Below, one piece after another: positions 1 through 9,626 of a stretch of DNA of 64,000 nucleotides. Under the pieces are notes generated by a model. It was not told the DNA's origin and ran no database searches. It saw only the letters and a list, made by a program, of their open reading frames with translations. The position numbers and the translations under genes are program-made. This stretch comes from Pseudomonas sp. LBUM920 (lineage in GTDB: Bacteria; Pseudomonadota; Gammaproteobacteria; Pseudomonadales; Pseudomonadaceae): the NCBI RefSeq assembly GCF_003852315.1, contig NZ_CP027762.1:1655501-1719500 (forward strand). Reading direction: 5' to 3'. Numbering within the stretch: position 1 is the stretch's first letter; the number at the start of each line of letters is the position of its first letter.

Positions 1-1
1 A

Positions 2-289
2 AATGTTGATAAATCGTCACCCTTACTCGCTCAAGCGCTTTCAAGTAGAGAGGAAATTGAATGTACGATTAACTTTTATCGAATATCTTCCTTTGGACAG
101 CAGCAAAAGTTTTACTCAATCTCCATTGAAGGCGGTGTTATCACAGACCTGACGCTGGATATGCCGCATGTCATTTTACAAAACGATGCCGAACCACAGG
201 AACATCTAGCGATTCGTTATCGGAGCATCACGTGGGCTCACCACCTTGCTGGCACAACAGGCTATAGCGCTTGGGGAGGCGATGAGTGA
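2..289 (+). CDS. hcp: Type VI secretion tube protein Hcp, C-terminal part (cut by window edge)
   Basis: The first frame of the window is open from its left edge to a TGA and gives about 95 residues. They match the C-terminal half of the Hcp family: a beta-rich stretch with YRISSFGQQQKFYSISIE, then TLDMPHVI, then the late motif WAHHLAGTTGYSAW. Hcp hexamers stack into the tube that the type VI machine ejects, and small effectors can ride inside. The stop overlaps the GTG of the next gene (GTGA), implying translational coupling. This is the usual arrangement of an hcp with a dedicated cargo effector. The N-terminus lies outside the window. Confidence 0.85.
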   Translation, partial: NVDKSSPLLAQALSSREEIECTINFYRISSFGQQQKFYSISIEGGVITDLTLDMPHVILQNDAEPQEHLAIRYRSITWAHHLAGTTGYSAWGGDE

Positions 290-1017
290 AACCCTTGACG
301 GACAGAGTGGATGGCGACAGGTTCGGTAGTTGCGATTTTTGGCAGGTCAGTCGTGCTGGGAGCATTCTGGCTAACCAGGCGTGTACCGTGAGCGCACGAC
401 ATATCAAAGATGGAGTTCTGCGACTGCAGTTCAACCGTGAGGTAGCGTTCTTCGCGAGAAGCATCGTCCGCGATGTGGAGCAGGGTAAAAAGTCCTCAGT
501 GCAGGGTATGAGGGAGCTGGAAAGCGAACAAAAAAGCCTGCTTGTGCAAGCACGGGATGTCGCACAAAAAGGTGTCGGGGTGATTGCCGGTGCACTGCAG
601 TTCGCGACAGGGGCAGGCATTTGCTACGCGTCCTTCGGTACGCTATGCCTGGTCGCTGGAGCGCCGCTGATCGCGCACGGAGCCAACAACGTCTATGAGG
701 GGGGACGAAATTTGTGGGAGGGCCGCTCGGACACTCAAGGGCCGTTACGCAAGGGATACCATGAAGTTGCCAAAGCAATGGGCGGTGGCGAGTTTGAAGG
801 AAATATGGCGTACGGAGGTGCAGATTTATTGATGTCAGCATATGGTGCAGGTCGATTGGTGTTGAAGCCTGACTCCTGGCGTCTGTTTCGTTATGTTCGA
901 GCCGATTACCAGCGTGGATACGTCGACGCAAGTAAAGCCGCCTTGGTACTCGATGCTGCAGCTGATATAAGCACCATAAATGTCTTATATAAAGAGTATA
1001 AAGAAAATGGGCGCTGA
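286..1017 (+). CDS. Candidate T6SS effector, DUF4225-like
   Basis: A 243-residue protein starting at a GTG that overlaps the hcp stop. The N-terminal half is polar, with a charged helix-like part near residues 60-100. A Gly/Ala-rich hydrophobic stretch follows at about residues 105-140 (VGVIAGALQFATGAGICYAS and GAPLIAHGANNVYEGG). The C-terminal part contains GPLRKGYHEVAK, YGGADLLMSAYG and SWRLFRYVRADY. From memory this resembles the DUF4225 family found beside Hcp or VgrG genes in pseudomonads; no search was run. The hydrophobic centre would suit a membrane-acting toxin, but that is inference. An 8-base overlap with a small membrane-protein gene supports an effector/immunity pair. No catalytic motif is recognised. 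Confidence 0.6.
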   Translation: MKPLTDRVDGDRFGSCDFWQVSRAGSILANQACTVSARHIKDGVLRLQFNREVAFFARSIVRDVEQGKKSSVQGMRELESEQKSLLVQARDVAQKGVGVIAGALQFATGAGICYASFGTLCLVAGAPLIAHGANNVYEGGRNLWEGRSDTQGPLRKGYHEVAKAMGGGEFEGNMAYGGADLLMSAYGAGRLVLKPDSWRLFRYVRADYQRGYVDASKAALVLDAAADISTINVLYKEYKENGR

Positions 1018-1315
1018 CCAGATTCTTGTCACTGCCATTTATTTTTTTATTTCTCTTTTAGGATTTTTATTTTGGCGTTCAATCAGTAAGCATTATTCTG
1101 GTGATAATTTTACTGTTAAGTGGTTTTGGATATGCCTTGTTGGTGTTTTACTGTGGGCGGCGGCTCAGTCTAGTGTGGCGCACCACGGCTCGTTATTGTT
1201 TTTTTCTCCACCCTTGGAATTTCTGGAGCATAACGATTGGGTTCGATGGATTGCTTTTATTAGTTGGCTTCTTCAGGGAGTATGTATTCCTAGCAAAACC
1301 ATGCGCAACCCTTAG
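1010..1315 (+). CDS. Small membrane protein, probable immunity protein
   Basis: A 101-residue protein with about three hydrophobic segments: ILVTAIYFFISLLGFLFW near the N-terminus, WFWICLVGVLLWAAA in the middle and WIAFISWLLQGV near the C-terminus. The ATG at 1010 overlaps the end of the upstream gene by 8 bases. An in-frame upstream ATG at 980 is possible but would increase the overlap. The stretch is visibly richer in A+T than its surroundings, as is common for transferred immunity genes. Its position behind an hcp-linked candidate effector with a hydrophobic core suggests inner-membrane immunity. That is inferred from context only; I recognise no named family. Confidence 0.5.
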   Translation, partial: GADQILVTAIYFFISLLGFLFWRSISKHYSGDNFTVKWFWICLVGVLLWAAAQSSVAHHGSLLFFSPPLEFLEHNDWVRWIAFISWLLQGVCIPSKTMRNP

Positions 1316-1550
1316 GTTGCATGCGTTCTGATCCAGCTTGCCTGAACGACTGAGAAGGATTCGAGCCTATTGCCCGCAGCTATTCGCATCGAAACAACCC
1401 TTGCCAACAAGACACGGACAACATCCACTCACCGGTGATCATGCACCTCGCTTAATTGAACGAGAGCACCCAGGCGTTAGTGGAAGCTGTGTTGGAGCGC
1501 AATTCCCCGACAGGTACACCCACCCAATAATCCGCTACCTCAGAAACTAA
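1316..1550. other. Intergenic stretch with no supported gene
   Basis: The short open frames here lack a ribosome-binding site and any recognised family. A stretch near 1459-1532 can be read as NESTQALVEAVLERNSPTG followed by a stop. It may be the tail of a lost gene, but I cannot assign it. The region separates the T6SS island from the convergent exporter gene. Confidence 0.4.
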
Positions 1551-1582
1551 AAAAGCCTGCTGAGCTCAACGCCCAGCAGGCC
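1551..1582 (-). terminator. Rho-independent terminator of the NepI-like exporter gene
   Basis: An 8-bp perfect stem (GCCTGCTG at 1555-1562 pairs with CAGCAGGC at 1574-1581) has an 11-base loop. Read on the minus strand it is followed by six T residues. It lies about 20 bases past the stop of the exporter gene. Confidence 0.85.
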
Positions 1583-1602
1583 TTTCAGTCATTCCTCCCT
1601 GG

Positions 1603-2844
1603 TCAGCCGGGCTGCGCCACCAAGCTATTGCTCACATTGCGCCCCAGCACCAATACCGTCACAAACCCACAGCCGACCAACGCCGTCGCCAAACTCAACA
1701 ACATCGCGCTGCCCATCTGATCGACGATCCGTCCGCCAAAGAACGAGCCCAAGGCAATGATCACTTGGAACAAGGCAACAAACAGTGGCATGCCGCGTTC
1801 GACATCCTTGGGCGCTACTACAAACATCCAGATACTGGCGCAAGCCGGGAAGGCGCCGAAGGCGAAGCCCCACAGCCCGATCAACATCGCGGCGCCGGTC
1901 ATGCCGGTGGCGAAGTAGGGGAACAGCGCGGTGCTGGTGCCGATCATCAGCGCGACCAGCAGCAAGGTGTAACGGACGCTGCGGTTGGCGGCGAAACCGG
2001 CAAAGACATTGCCCATCACGCCGGCCACACCGTAAAGCAGCAGCAGTGAGCCAATCGTTGGGCCGTCGAAGCCGGAGCTGTTTTTGAAGAAGGGCGCGAC
2101 ATAGGTGTAGGCCGCAAAGTGCGCCAGCCCGATCAGCAAGACGGCGATCAACCCGACCCGTGCTTGTGGGTTGATGAACAAGGCCGGCAGGTCGCGGACC
2201 TGAATGGCTTTTTCCGGGATAAGGCGTGGCAGCAGGAGGACTTGCGCCAGCAGCACCGGCACGCCCACCAGCGCGGTCACCAGAAAGGTCATGCGCCAGC
2301 CCATCAGGCCACTGAGCCAGGTGCCAACAGGCACGCCAAGCACGGTGGCCAGCGTCACTCCCATCATGATGATCGACGTGGCCTTCGCTACGCCCACACC
2401 CTTGGGTGCCAAGCGCCCGCTGAGGGCGATTGCTGTCGCCCAGAAGCCGCCGATGCTGATGCCCAGCAGTACGCGGCCGAACAACAACACGCTGAAATCG
2501 CTGGCGTAGGCCACCACCGAGTTGGCGATGATCATGATCAGCGTCAGGCCGATCAGCAGGTAACGACGGTCCATGGCGCCAATGCTGACAGACAGCAACG
2601 GCGCGGCCAGGGCGGCCATGATGCCGGGCAGGGTCACCATCAGGCCGGCGTGGCCGGCGCTGATGCCGAGGTCGCTGGCAACGTCGTTGAGTACGCCCAC
2701 CGGCAGAAACTCACTGGTCACCAAGGCGAAGGCGCCCACGGCGACCGAGAGAATCGCCAGCCACTGCTGTTTGACGCTCTGTTGATTATGTTCGGGAAGG
2801 CCGCTGGGAGCCGGGCTGGCGCTTGGCATGGTATTGGGTTCCAT
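1603..2844 (-). CDS. MFS efflux transporter, DHA1 family, NepI-like
   Basis: A 413-residue protein with twelve hydrophobic segments. Features of the NepI/AraJ branch of drug:H+ antiporters are visible: SEFLPVGVL in helix 1, MDRRYLLIG between helices 2 and 3, LFGRVLLGISIGGFWA around helix 4, and VLGVPVGTWLSGLMGWR around helix 5. NepI exports purine ribonucleosides, and relatives export sugars or drugs. The substrate here is not determinable. The gene stands alone with its own terminator. The first ATG has a poor ribosome-binding site; a second in-frame ATG 15 bases downstream is preceded by GGAA and could be the true start. Confidence 0.8.
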   Translation of the reverse strand: MEPNTMPSASPAPSGLPEHNQQSVKQQWLAILSVAVGAFALVTSEFLPVGVLNDVASDLGISAGHAGLMVTLPGIMAALAAPLLSVSIGAMDRRYLLIGLTLIMIIANSVVAYASDFSVLLFGRVLLGISIGGFWATAIALSGRLAPKGVGVAKATSIIMMGVTLATVLGVPVGTWLSGLMGWRMTFLVTALVGVPVLLAQVLLLPRLIPEKAIQVRDLPALFINPQARVGLIAVLLIGLAHFAAYTYVAPFFKNSSGFDGPTIGSLLLLYGVAGVMGNVFAGFAANRSVRYTLLLVALMIGTSTALFPYFATGMTGAAMLIGLWGFAFGAFPACASIWMFVVAPKDVERGMPLFVALFQVIIALGSFFGGRIVDQMGSAMLLSLATALVGCGFVTVLVLGRNVSNSLVAQPG

Positions 2845-3103
2845 AGGGACATGTCGCCTGAAGCAGGCGAGGGGAAGGGAGAGTGGGGGCGATTATAGGA
2901 AGCGGGTTGGGCAATCACACAGGCGAGCGTTTCGATAATAACCATCAGTGCAATCGATTAGACGCCTTACATCACGCTTGCGCCTTTCGTACCGGTTTCC
3001 CAAACGTTGCCTACAGGCAGCGCGTTGCGACCTGTTCTGCAACTCACTATCGTGGTCCAGCGATTTTCAGATAGGAAATTCCACACAGCAAAGGAGTTGC
3101 ATC

Positions 3104-3358
3104 ATGAGCAAAAACACCAAGAAAACCTCCGGCAAGATGGCCACTTTGGCGGCGGAAACCCTCAATAATCCAAACGCTTCGGCCCTTGCCAAAAGCCTTG
3201 CCGCTTCGGCGTTGGCCCAGAGCGGTACAGACAAGCAGACGGGCGCCGAGATGGAAGAGAAAGCAGCGAAGGCGCTTCAGAGCGATAAATACAGCGACCA
3301 GACCAAATCCCTCGCTGCCTCGGTCCTCTCCCAGGCCAATAGAGAACGCGGACGCTGA
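3104..3358 (+). CDS. Small conserved protein with two internal repeats
   Basis: An 84-residue, Ala/Ser/Lys-rich protein preceded by a good ribosome-binding site (AAGGAG) and followed by a clear terminator, so it is a complete single-gene unit. Two similar blocks are visible, LAKSLAASALAQSG and QTKSLAASVLSQAN, each preceded by a short segment with L-N/Q. The pattern resembles the family of small cytoplasmic proteins with K-S-x-A-(A/G)-S-A-L-(A/S)-Q that is widespread in bacteria with no known function. There is no signal peptide or membrane segment. Confidence 0.75.
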   Translation: MSKNTKKTSGKMATLAAETLNNPNASALAKSLAASALAQSGTDKQTGAEMEEKAAKALQSDKYSDQTKSLAASVLSQANRERGR

Positions 3359-3381
3359 GTTAACAACGCCGCCAAGGCACA

Positions 3382-3414
3382 AGCCCTGTAGCTGAACACG
3401 CTACGGGGCTTTTT
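3382..3414 (+). terminator. Rho-independent terminator
   Basis: Inverted repeat AGCCCTGTAGC (3382-3392) with GCTACGGGGCT (3400-3410), allowing one G-T pair, followed by TTTTC. It lies 24 bases after the small repeat-protein gene. Confidence 0.85.
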
Positions 3415-3451
3415 CGTTTCCGATGTTTTGTTCCAGCAGCTTGCGGCGGGC

Positions 3452-3661
3452 TTAAACCACGAACTTCGCAATCATTGTGTTCAGGTCAACCGCCAGGCGC
3501 GAAAGCTCCTGACTGGCGGCGGTGGTCTGGTTGGCCCCGGCGGCCGTCTGGGCCGACAGATCACGGATATTCGTCAGGTTGCGATCCACCTCCCGGGCCA
3601 CTTGCGCCTGCTCTTCGGAAGCGCTGGCGATGATCAGGTTGCCTTCGGTGATGCGGGTGAT
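3452..3661 (-). pseudogene. 3' remnant of a methyl-accepting chemotaxis protein gene
   Basis: The minus strand encodes about 69 residues ending ELSRLAVDLNTMIAKFVV and stop. It includes SASEEQAQVAREVDRNL and IRDLSAQTAAGANQT, which is the canonical C-terminal end of a pseudomonad chemoreceptor signalling domain. Homology stops abruptly at about 3661, where a plus-strand carbamoylase fragment begins. Everything upstream is gone: sensor domain, HAMP and the signalling hairpin tip. It cannot work as a receptor. It appears to be one side of a deletion or rearrangement junction. Confidence 0.85.
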
Positions 3662-4503
3662 TGCATGGCCCGGCCATGCTCGGCTCGGCCGTGTTCACCG
3701 CCAGCCTGGCACTCGACCAGGCGCTGGCCACCACCGATGCCGCCGGCATCAGCGTGGTCGAGGCTTTGCGCAGCACCGGCTACAACGGCGAACGGGCCCT
3801 GGGTGGCGCGGTGGACGCGTATTTTGAAGCCCATATCGAGCAGGGCCCGATCCTGGAGGACAACGCCAAGAGCATTGGCGTGGTGACCGGTGGCCAGGCG
3901 ATCCGCTGGCTCGACGTGCGGGTCCAAGGCGTGGCCGCGCATGCCGGCACCACGCCGATGCCCCTGCGCAAGGACGCGCTGTATGGCGCGGCAAAAATGA
4001 TCCAGGCGCTGGAAAACCTCGCCGCCGATTTCGCTCCCGAAGGCCTGACCACGGTCGGCGAGTTAAGCATCAGCAAGTCGTCGCGCAACACCATTCCCGG
4101 CTTGTTGACCTTCACTGTCGACCTGCGTCATCACCGCGACGCCGACATTGAAGCCATGGAGCAACAGGTGCGCGCGCGCCTGCACGCCATCGCCCAGAAG
4201 CGCGGCCTGACGGTCAACATCAGTGCGCACTGGATCAGCCCGGCAACGCCGTTCGATGCCGATTGTGTGGCGTGCGTGCAGTCGTCGGTGGATGCCTTGG
4301 GCTACAGCCAGCAACGCATTGTCAGCGGCGCCGGCCACGATGCCATTCACCTGGCACGGTACTGCCCGACGGCGATGATTTTTATCCCGTGTGTCGGTGG
4401 ACTCAGCCATAACGAAGCTGAAGACGTGCTGCCCGAGGATGTGCGCCAAGGCACCGATGTGCTGCTTAACGCCGTGTTGCAGCGCGCAGGCCAAGCTGAT
4501 TAA
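3661..4503 (+). pseudogene. N-terminally truncated Zn-dependent carbamoylase/hydantoinase (M20 family)
   Basis: About 280 codons correspond to the C-terminal two-thirds of an N-carbamoyl-L-amino-acid hydrolase / beta-ureidopropionase-type M20 enzyme (family length about 410). Visible motifs are PAMLGSAVFT, EAHIEQGP, AAHAGTTPMPLRKDA, SKSSRNTIPG, GAGHDA and the late metal-ligand region GGLSHNE. The N-terminal part with the first metal ligands and the EEG segment normally just before PAML is absent. The frame starts inside the fusion point with the chemoreceptor remnant, and no ribosome-binding site is seen. It is very likely inactive, although the remaining frame is undamaged, so the event may be recent. 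Confidence 0.8.
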
Positions 4504-4534
4504 CGACTCAACGCTAACGCCTGACCAGATTCGA

Positions 4535-4564
4535 CTGCAGGCGCCGGCACGCCAGCGCCTGCAG
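4535..4564 (+). repeat. Perfect 10-bp inverted repeat between carbamoylase remnant and amidohydrolase
   Basis: CTGCAGGCGC (4535-4544) and GCGCCTGCAG (4555-4564) are exact inverted copies with a 10-base spacer. It sits 31 bases after the carbamoylase stop and 27 bases before the next ATG. The tail is only G/T-rich, so it could be a weak terminator or an intra-operon stabilising hairpin. Confidence 0.6.
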
Positions 4565-4590
4565 GTTGGGGGTTTATACAGGAGCATCTC

Positions 4591-5612
4591 ATGCGTACGT
4601 TTTTCCACCCCGAACAACTGTTGCATCACCCGCGCAGCTACTACTCCCGCGGTCAGATGCGCACGCCCCAGGAGGTCCCCGAGCGCGCGCGCAACTTGCT
4701 GTTGGCCGCACAGACCTTGGGCTTCGATATCCAGCCGCCTGCTGACTACGGCCTTGAACCATTGCTGGGCGTGCACGGCGCGCTTTACCTGACGTTTTTG
4801 CGGGAAGCGCATTCGCGCTGGAAGGAGATCCCCGAGGACTGGGGCGACGAAGTCATGTCGAATATCTTCGTGCGCGAACCCAACGCCCTGCGCGGCATCC
4901 TCGCTCAGGCTGCGCGTTACCTGGCGGATGGCAGTTGCCCGGTCGGCGAGTTGACGTGGCGTTCGGCGTACTGGTCGGCGCAAAGTGCCGTCGCCGCTGC
5001 CAAGCATATCCTTGACGGCGCGCCGGCGGCCTATGCGCTGTGTCGCCCGCCGGGCCACCATGCTCGTTACGATGCGGCGGGTGGTTTCTGCTACATCAAC
5101 AATGCGGCGGTGGCCGCTCAGGTTCTGCGCGAAGGCTTTGCGCGCGTGGCCGTGCTGGACACCGACATGCACCACGGCCAAGGCATCCAGGAGATTTTCT
5201 ACGACCGTGACGACGTGCTGTATGTGTCGATCCACGGCGACCCGACCAACTTCTACCGGGCGTCGCAGGCTTTGCCGACGAGCGCGGCGTGGCTGGCGGT
5301 GCAGGCTTTAACCTCAACCTGCCCATGGCCCATGGCGCCAGCGAAGCGGTGTTCTTCGAAAAGCTGGCGCTGGCCTTGGCGGCGGTCAAGGCGTTCTCGG
5401 CGGATGTGCTGGTGTTGTCCTTGGGGTTCGATATCTACGAACTCGACCCACAAAGCAAAGTGGCGGTGACGCGTGAAGGGTTTGCGCGCTTGGGCGAATG
5501 CGTCCGGCAGTTGGGCTTACCCTGCGTGATTGTGCAGGAGGGTGGCTATCACCTGGAAACACTGGACAGCAATGCGCAGGCGTTTTTCAGCGGCGCCAAG
5601 GCGTGGGTGTAA
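4591..5612 (+). pseudogene. Histone-deacetylase-like amidohydrolase (acetylpolyamine amidohydrolase type), frameshifted
   Basis: Two overlapping frames together give a complete class II HDAC-like deacetylase of about 340 residues. Frame one (from 4591, with AGGAG ahead) holds RPPGHHARYDAAGGFCYINN and LDTDMHHGQG, carrying the catalytic histidines and zinc ligands, and runs to YVSIHGDPTNFY. The other frame resumes with AGFADERG and carries LPMAHGAS, LSLGFDIYELDP and the catalytic-Tyr motif QEGGYHLE. The break lies at about 5257-5266 and is explained by one missing base. Relatives deacetylate acetylpolyamines. It is either a recent pseudogene or a sequencing error. It was probably co-transcribed with the preceding carbamoylase. 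Confidence 0.85.
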
Positions 5613-5686
5613 TGCGCAGGCGATAACTTCCGTGGATGCGTGATATCTTTGTGCCATCACACATCGTGATCGTCACGGAGGGTCGT

Positions 5687-5818
5687 ATGAAAAAGCTTTC
5701 GTTGGTTGGGTTGCTGGTGGTCTTGATGGTTACCCCGATGTTCGCGGCGGCGTGCCCCAAGGGCACGCATCCGGTGGGCGGCACAGGCTCGCACCACAAA
5801 GGCGGCACTTGCCAGTAG
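5687..5818 (+). CDS. Small secreted Cys-pair protein
   Basis: A 43-residue product with a clear signal peptide (MKKLSLVGLLVVLMVTPMFAAA). The predicted mature peptide is only about 22 residues, beginning CPKGTHPVGGTGSHHKGG and ending with a second Cys, so one disulfide is possible. GGAGGG upstream serves as ribosome-binding site. From memory, similar short CPKGTHP peptides occur in other pseudomonads without assigned function. The cysteine next to the cleavage region lacks a good lipobox, so periplasmic release is likelier than lipidation. Confidence 0.65.
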   Translation: MKKLSLVGLLVVLMVTPMFAAACPKGTHPVGGTGSHHKGGTCQ

Positions 5819-5846
5819 CCGCTGTTCGGTCTGTCTCGGGGCGGCG

Positions 5847-6740
5847 TCAGGGCTTGTGGCCGTTGCCGGCCGCCGCCAGCGCGTTGTTCACCAGTTTGAG
5901 TACCCGATTGCGTCCACCTTCGGCCACCAGGTAAGTGCCGTCTGCGGTTCGCACAATCGATTGCGGCGCCTTCAAAAACGACAGAATCGTCTGCTGACGC
6001 CCCTGTTTGTCGATCAGCAACAAGCGTGCGCGGTGGGTGGAATCTTCATTGACCCACAGGCCCCGCTCATCGCACATCAAAAAGGTCGGTTGGTTAAGTT
6101 TGGCCAGTACCACCGGGTCACTGCCGTCGGCGGTCAGTTCGCGCACCATGCCTTCTTTCTTTTTGGTGTAGAGCATGCGGCCATCCGTGCAGCGGATAAT
6201 CGACTCCGCCTGGTCCAGGCCCTCGCGTATTACGCTTACGCTCTGGTCGCTCCAGCGATAGCGCAGCAGGCGCCCTGCATGGCTGCGGTCTTCGATGGCA
6301 TAGAGGTAGTCGCCGTCATCCCACAGGCCCTGCACGTTTTCGCCGTTGAACAATTCGGTGACCGCGCCGTCCTTGAGAAAGCTGACGGGGGCGTTGCCGG
6401 TTTCCTGGCTGAACACCCAGCCGCCTCGCGTGGCCAACATTCCGTCGGGTTTGGACAGGTTGCCCAGCACGACGTCGCGCGTTCCATCCAGCCGGATGTG
6501 CACGATACTGCCCAGCCCGTCCTTGAGTTCCTGGGTGACCATCAACGAGCCGTCAGCCATGGGCATCAACGACGCGGCCTTGGCCACATCGGTGTGCAAA
6601 ACCTGGTAACTCCACGAATCGGCGGCGCGCACCGGGTAAAAACTTTGCCAGGCAAAAAAGCCCAGGGTGGCGGTGCACAGCAGGCCGAGCGCCCACGATG
6701 CGAGGCGCAGGGGCCGATAGTTCTTGTTGGATTGAGTCAT
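5847..6740 (-). CDS. Membrane-anchored beta-propeller (SMP-30/NHL-like) protein
   Basis: A 297-residue protein with an N-terminal hydrophobic anchor (ASWALGLLCTATLGFFAW, about residues 13-30). Repeated blade-like segments follow, such as DGSLMVTQELKDG, GGWVFSQETGN, DGRMLYTKKKEG and DGTYLVAEGGRNRVLKL. These are typical of six-bladed SMP-30/NHL/strictosidine-synthase-like propellers exposed to the periplasm. An upstream in-frame extension to 6803 exists, but the ATG at 6740 places the anchor correctly. No substrate can be named. It lies 98 bases downstream of the sensor-kinase operon on the same strand, so it may be read through from it. Confidence 0.6.
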   Translation of the reverse strand: MTQSNKNYRPLRLASWALGLLCTATLGFFAWQSFYPVRAADSWSYQVLHTDVAKAASLMPMADGSLMVTQELKDGLGSIVHIRLDGTRDVVLGNLSKPDGMLATRGGWVFSQETGNAPVSFLKDGAVTELFNGENVQGLWDDGDYLYAIEDRSHAGRLLRYRWSDQSVSVIREGLDQAESIIRCTDGRMLYTKKKEGMVRELTADGSDPVVLAKLNQPTFLMCDERGLWVNEDSTHRARLLLIDKQGRQQTILSFLKAPQSIVRTADGTYLVAEGGRNRVLKLVNNALAAAGNGHKP

Positions 6741-6838
6741 TGTTCGGTGCCGGTAGCCGCTTGCAAGGCCGGTCACGGTACCAAGCCTGTCACCGCACGG
6801 CATCCTGCAATTTAGCCGGGGCGGCCTGCGTGTCCCCC

Positions 6839-8762
<1,924 letters not shown>

Positions 8763-8773
<11 letters not shown>

Positions 8774-9626
8774 CAGCAGGCCCGCCCGCGATAGACAGAG
8801 GAATGATCACAAAGAACATCGACCCGACGCCTGGGGCGCTTTGCACCCCGACACTGCCACCGAGCAACTCGGCAAAGCGCTTGCACAGCGAGAGCCCCAG
8901 GCCGGTGCCGCGCAGGCGTTTTTGCAGCGGTGAGTCGATCTGGGAAAAGTCTTCGAACAGGTTGTTGTGCAGCTCGGCAGGAATGCCCAGGCCAGTGTCC
9001 TGTACCGCAAAGCGGATCTCGTGCGCACTTTCCATGCGGGCCGACACGCGCACCTCACCTTGCAAGGTGAACTTCAGGGCATTGGAGATAAAGTTGCGCA
9101 GGATCTGCGCCAGCTTCTTGTCATCGGTGTAGAGCTTGGGCAAGCCTGCGGGCTCTTCAAAGATGAGGTCCACCGACGAGGCGTCGACAATCGGGCGGAA
9201 CATCCCGCGCAATGCCGAGAACAGGTCGAACATGTCAAACCAGGCAGGCGAGATGGTGATGCGCCCGGCCTCGATCTTGGCCAGGTCCAGCAGGTCGTCC
9301 ACCATCTCGCGCAGCTCGCGCGCCGAGCTGCGGATGAAGCCTACCTGGGTCTGCTGCTCGGGGCTCAAGGGGCCGTCGAGTTCATCGGCAAGCAAGCTGG
9401 TGATGCTCAGGATCGAGCCCAGGGGCGTGCGGAATTCATGACTCATGTACGACAGGAAGCGGCTTTTCAGGTCTGATGCCTGACGCAACTGATCGGCCTG
9501 CATATCCAGTTCGGCATACAGTGCCAGCACACCTTGGTTGGTCTCATCCAACTCGGTACGCAAGGCGTCGGCTTCCTGGTGCAGGCGCTGCACTTGCTCA
9601 GTGAGCGAAGCAATGGTGTCAGCCAT
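8763..9626 (-). CDS. Soluble sensor histidine kinase with N-terminal coiled coil
   Basis: 287 residues. A charged, Leu-heptad helix (about 5-55) leads into HisKA with the phospho-acceptor His in FLSYMSHEFRTPLGSI and then a HATPase with ILRNFISNALKFT, VQDTGLGIP and RLRGTGLGLSLCKRF. There is no membrane segment, PAS or other sensor domain. Input therefore probably comes from a partner protein, most obviously the RsbT/RsbX-like proteins encoded just upstream. The ATG at 9626 overlaps the upstream stop by 8 bases and the gene overlaps the downstream hybrid kinase by 11, so all are translationally coupled. Confidence 0.88.

Noticed and set aside
1338..1550. 70-codon frame after the putative immunity gene
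   Set aside because: No ribosome-binding site, no family and it runs up to the terminator of the neighbouring gene.
4063..5235. 390-codon open frame antisense to the carbamoylase and HDAC-like remnants
   Set aside because: Runs across two unrelated genes on the other strand and shows no domain; shadow frame.
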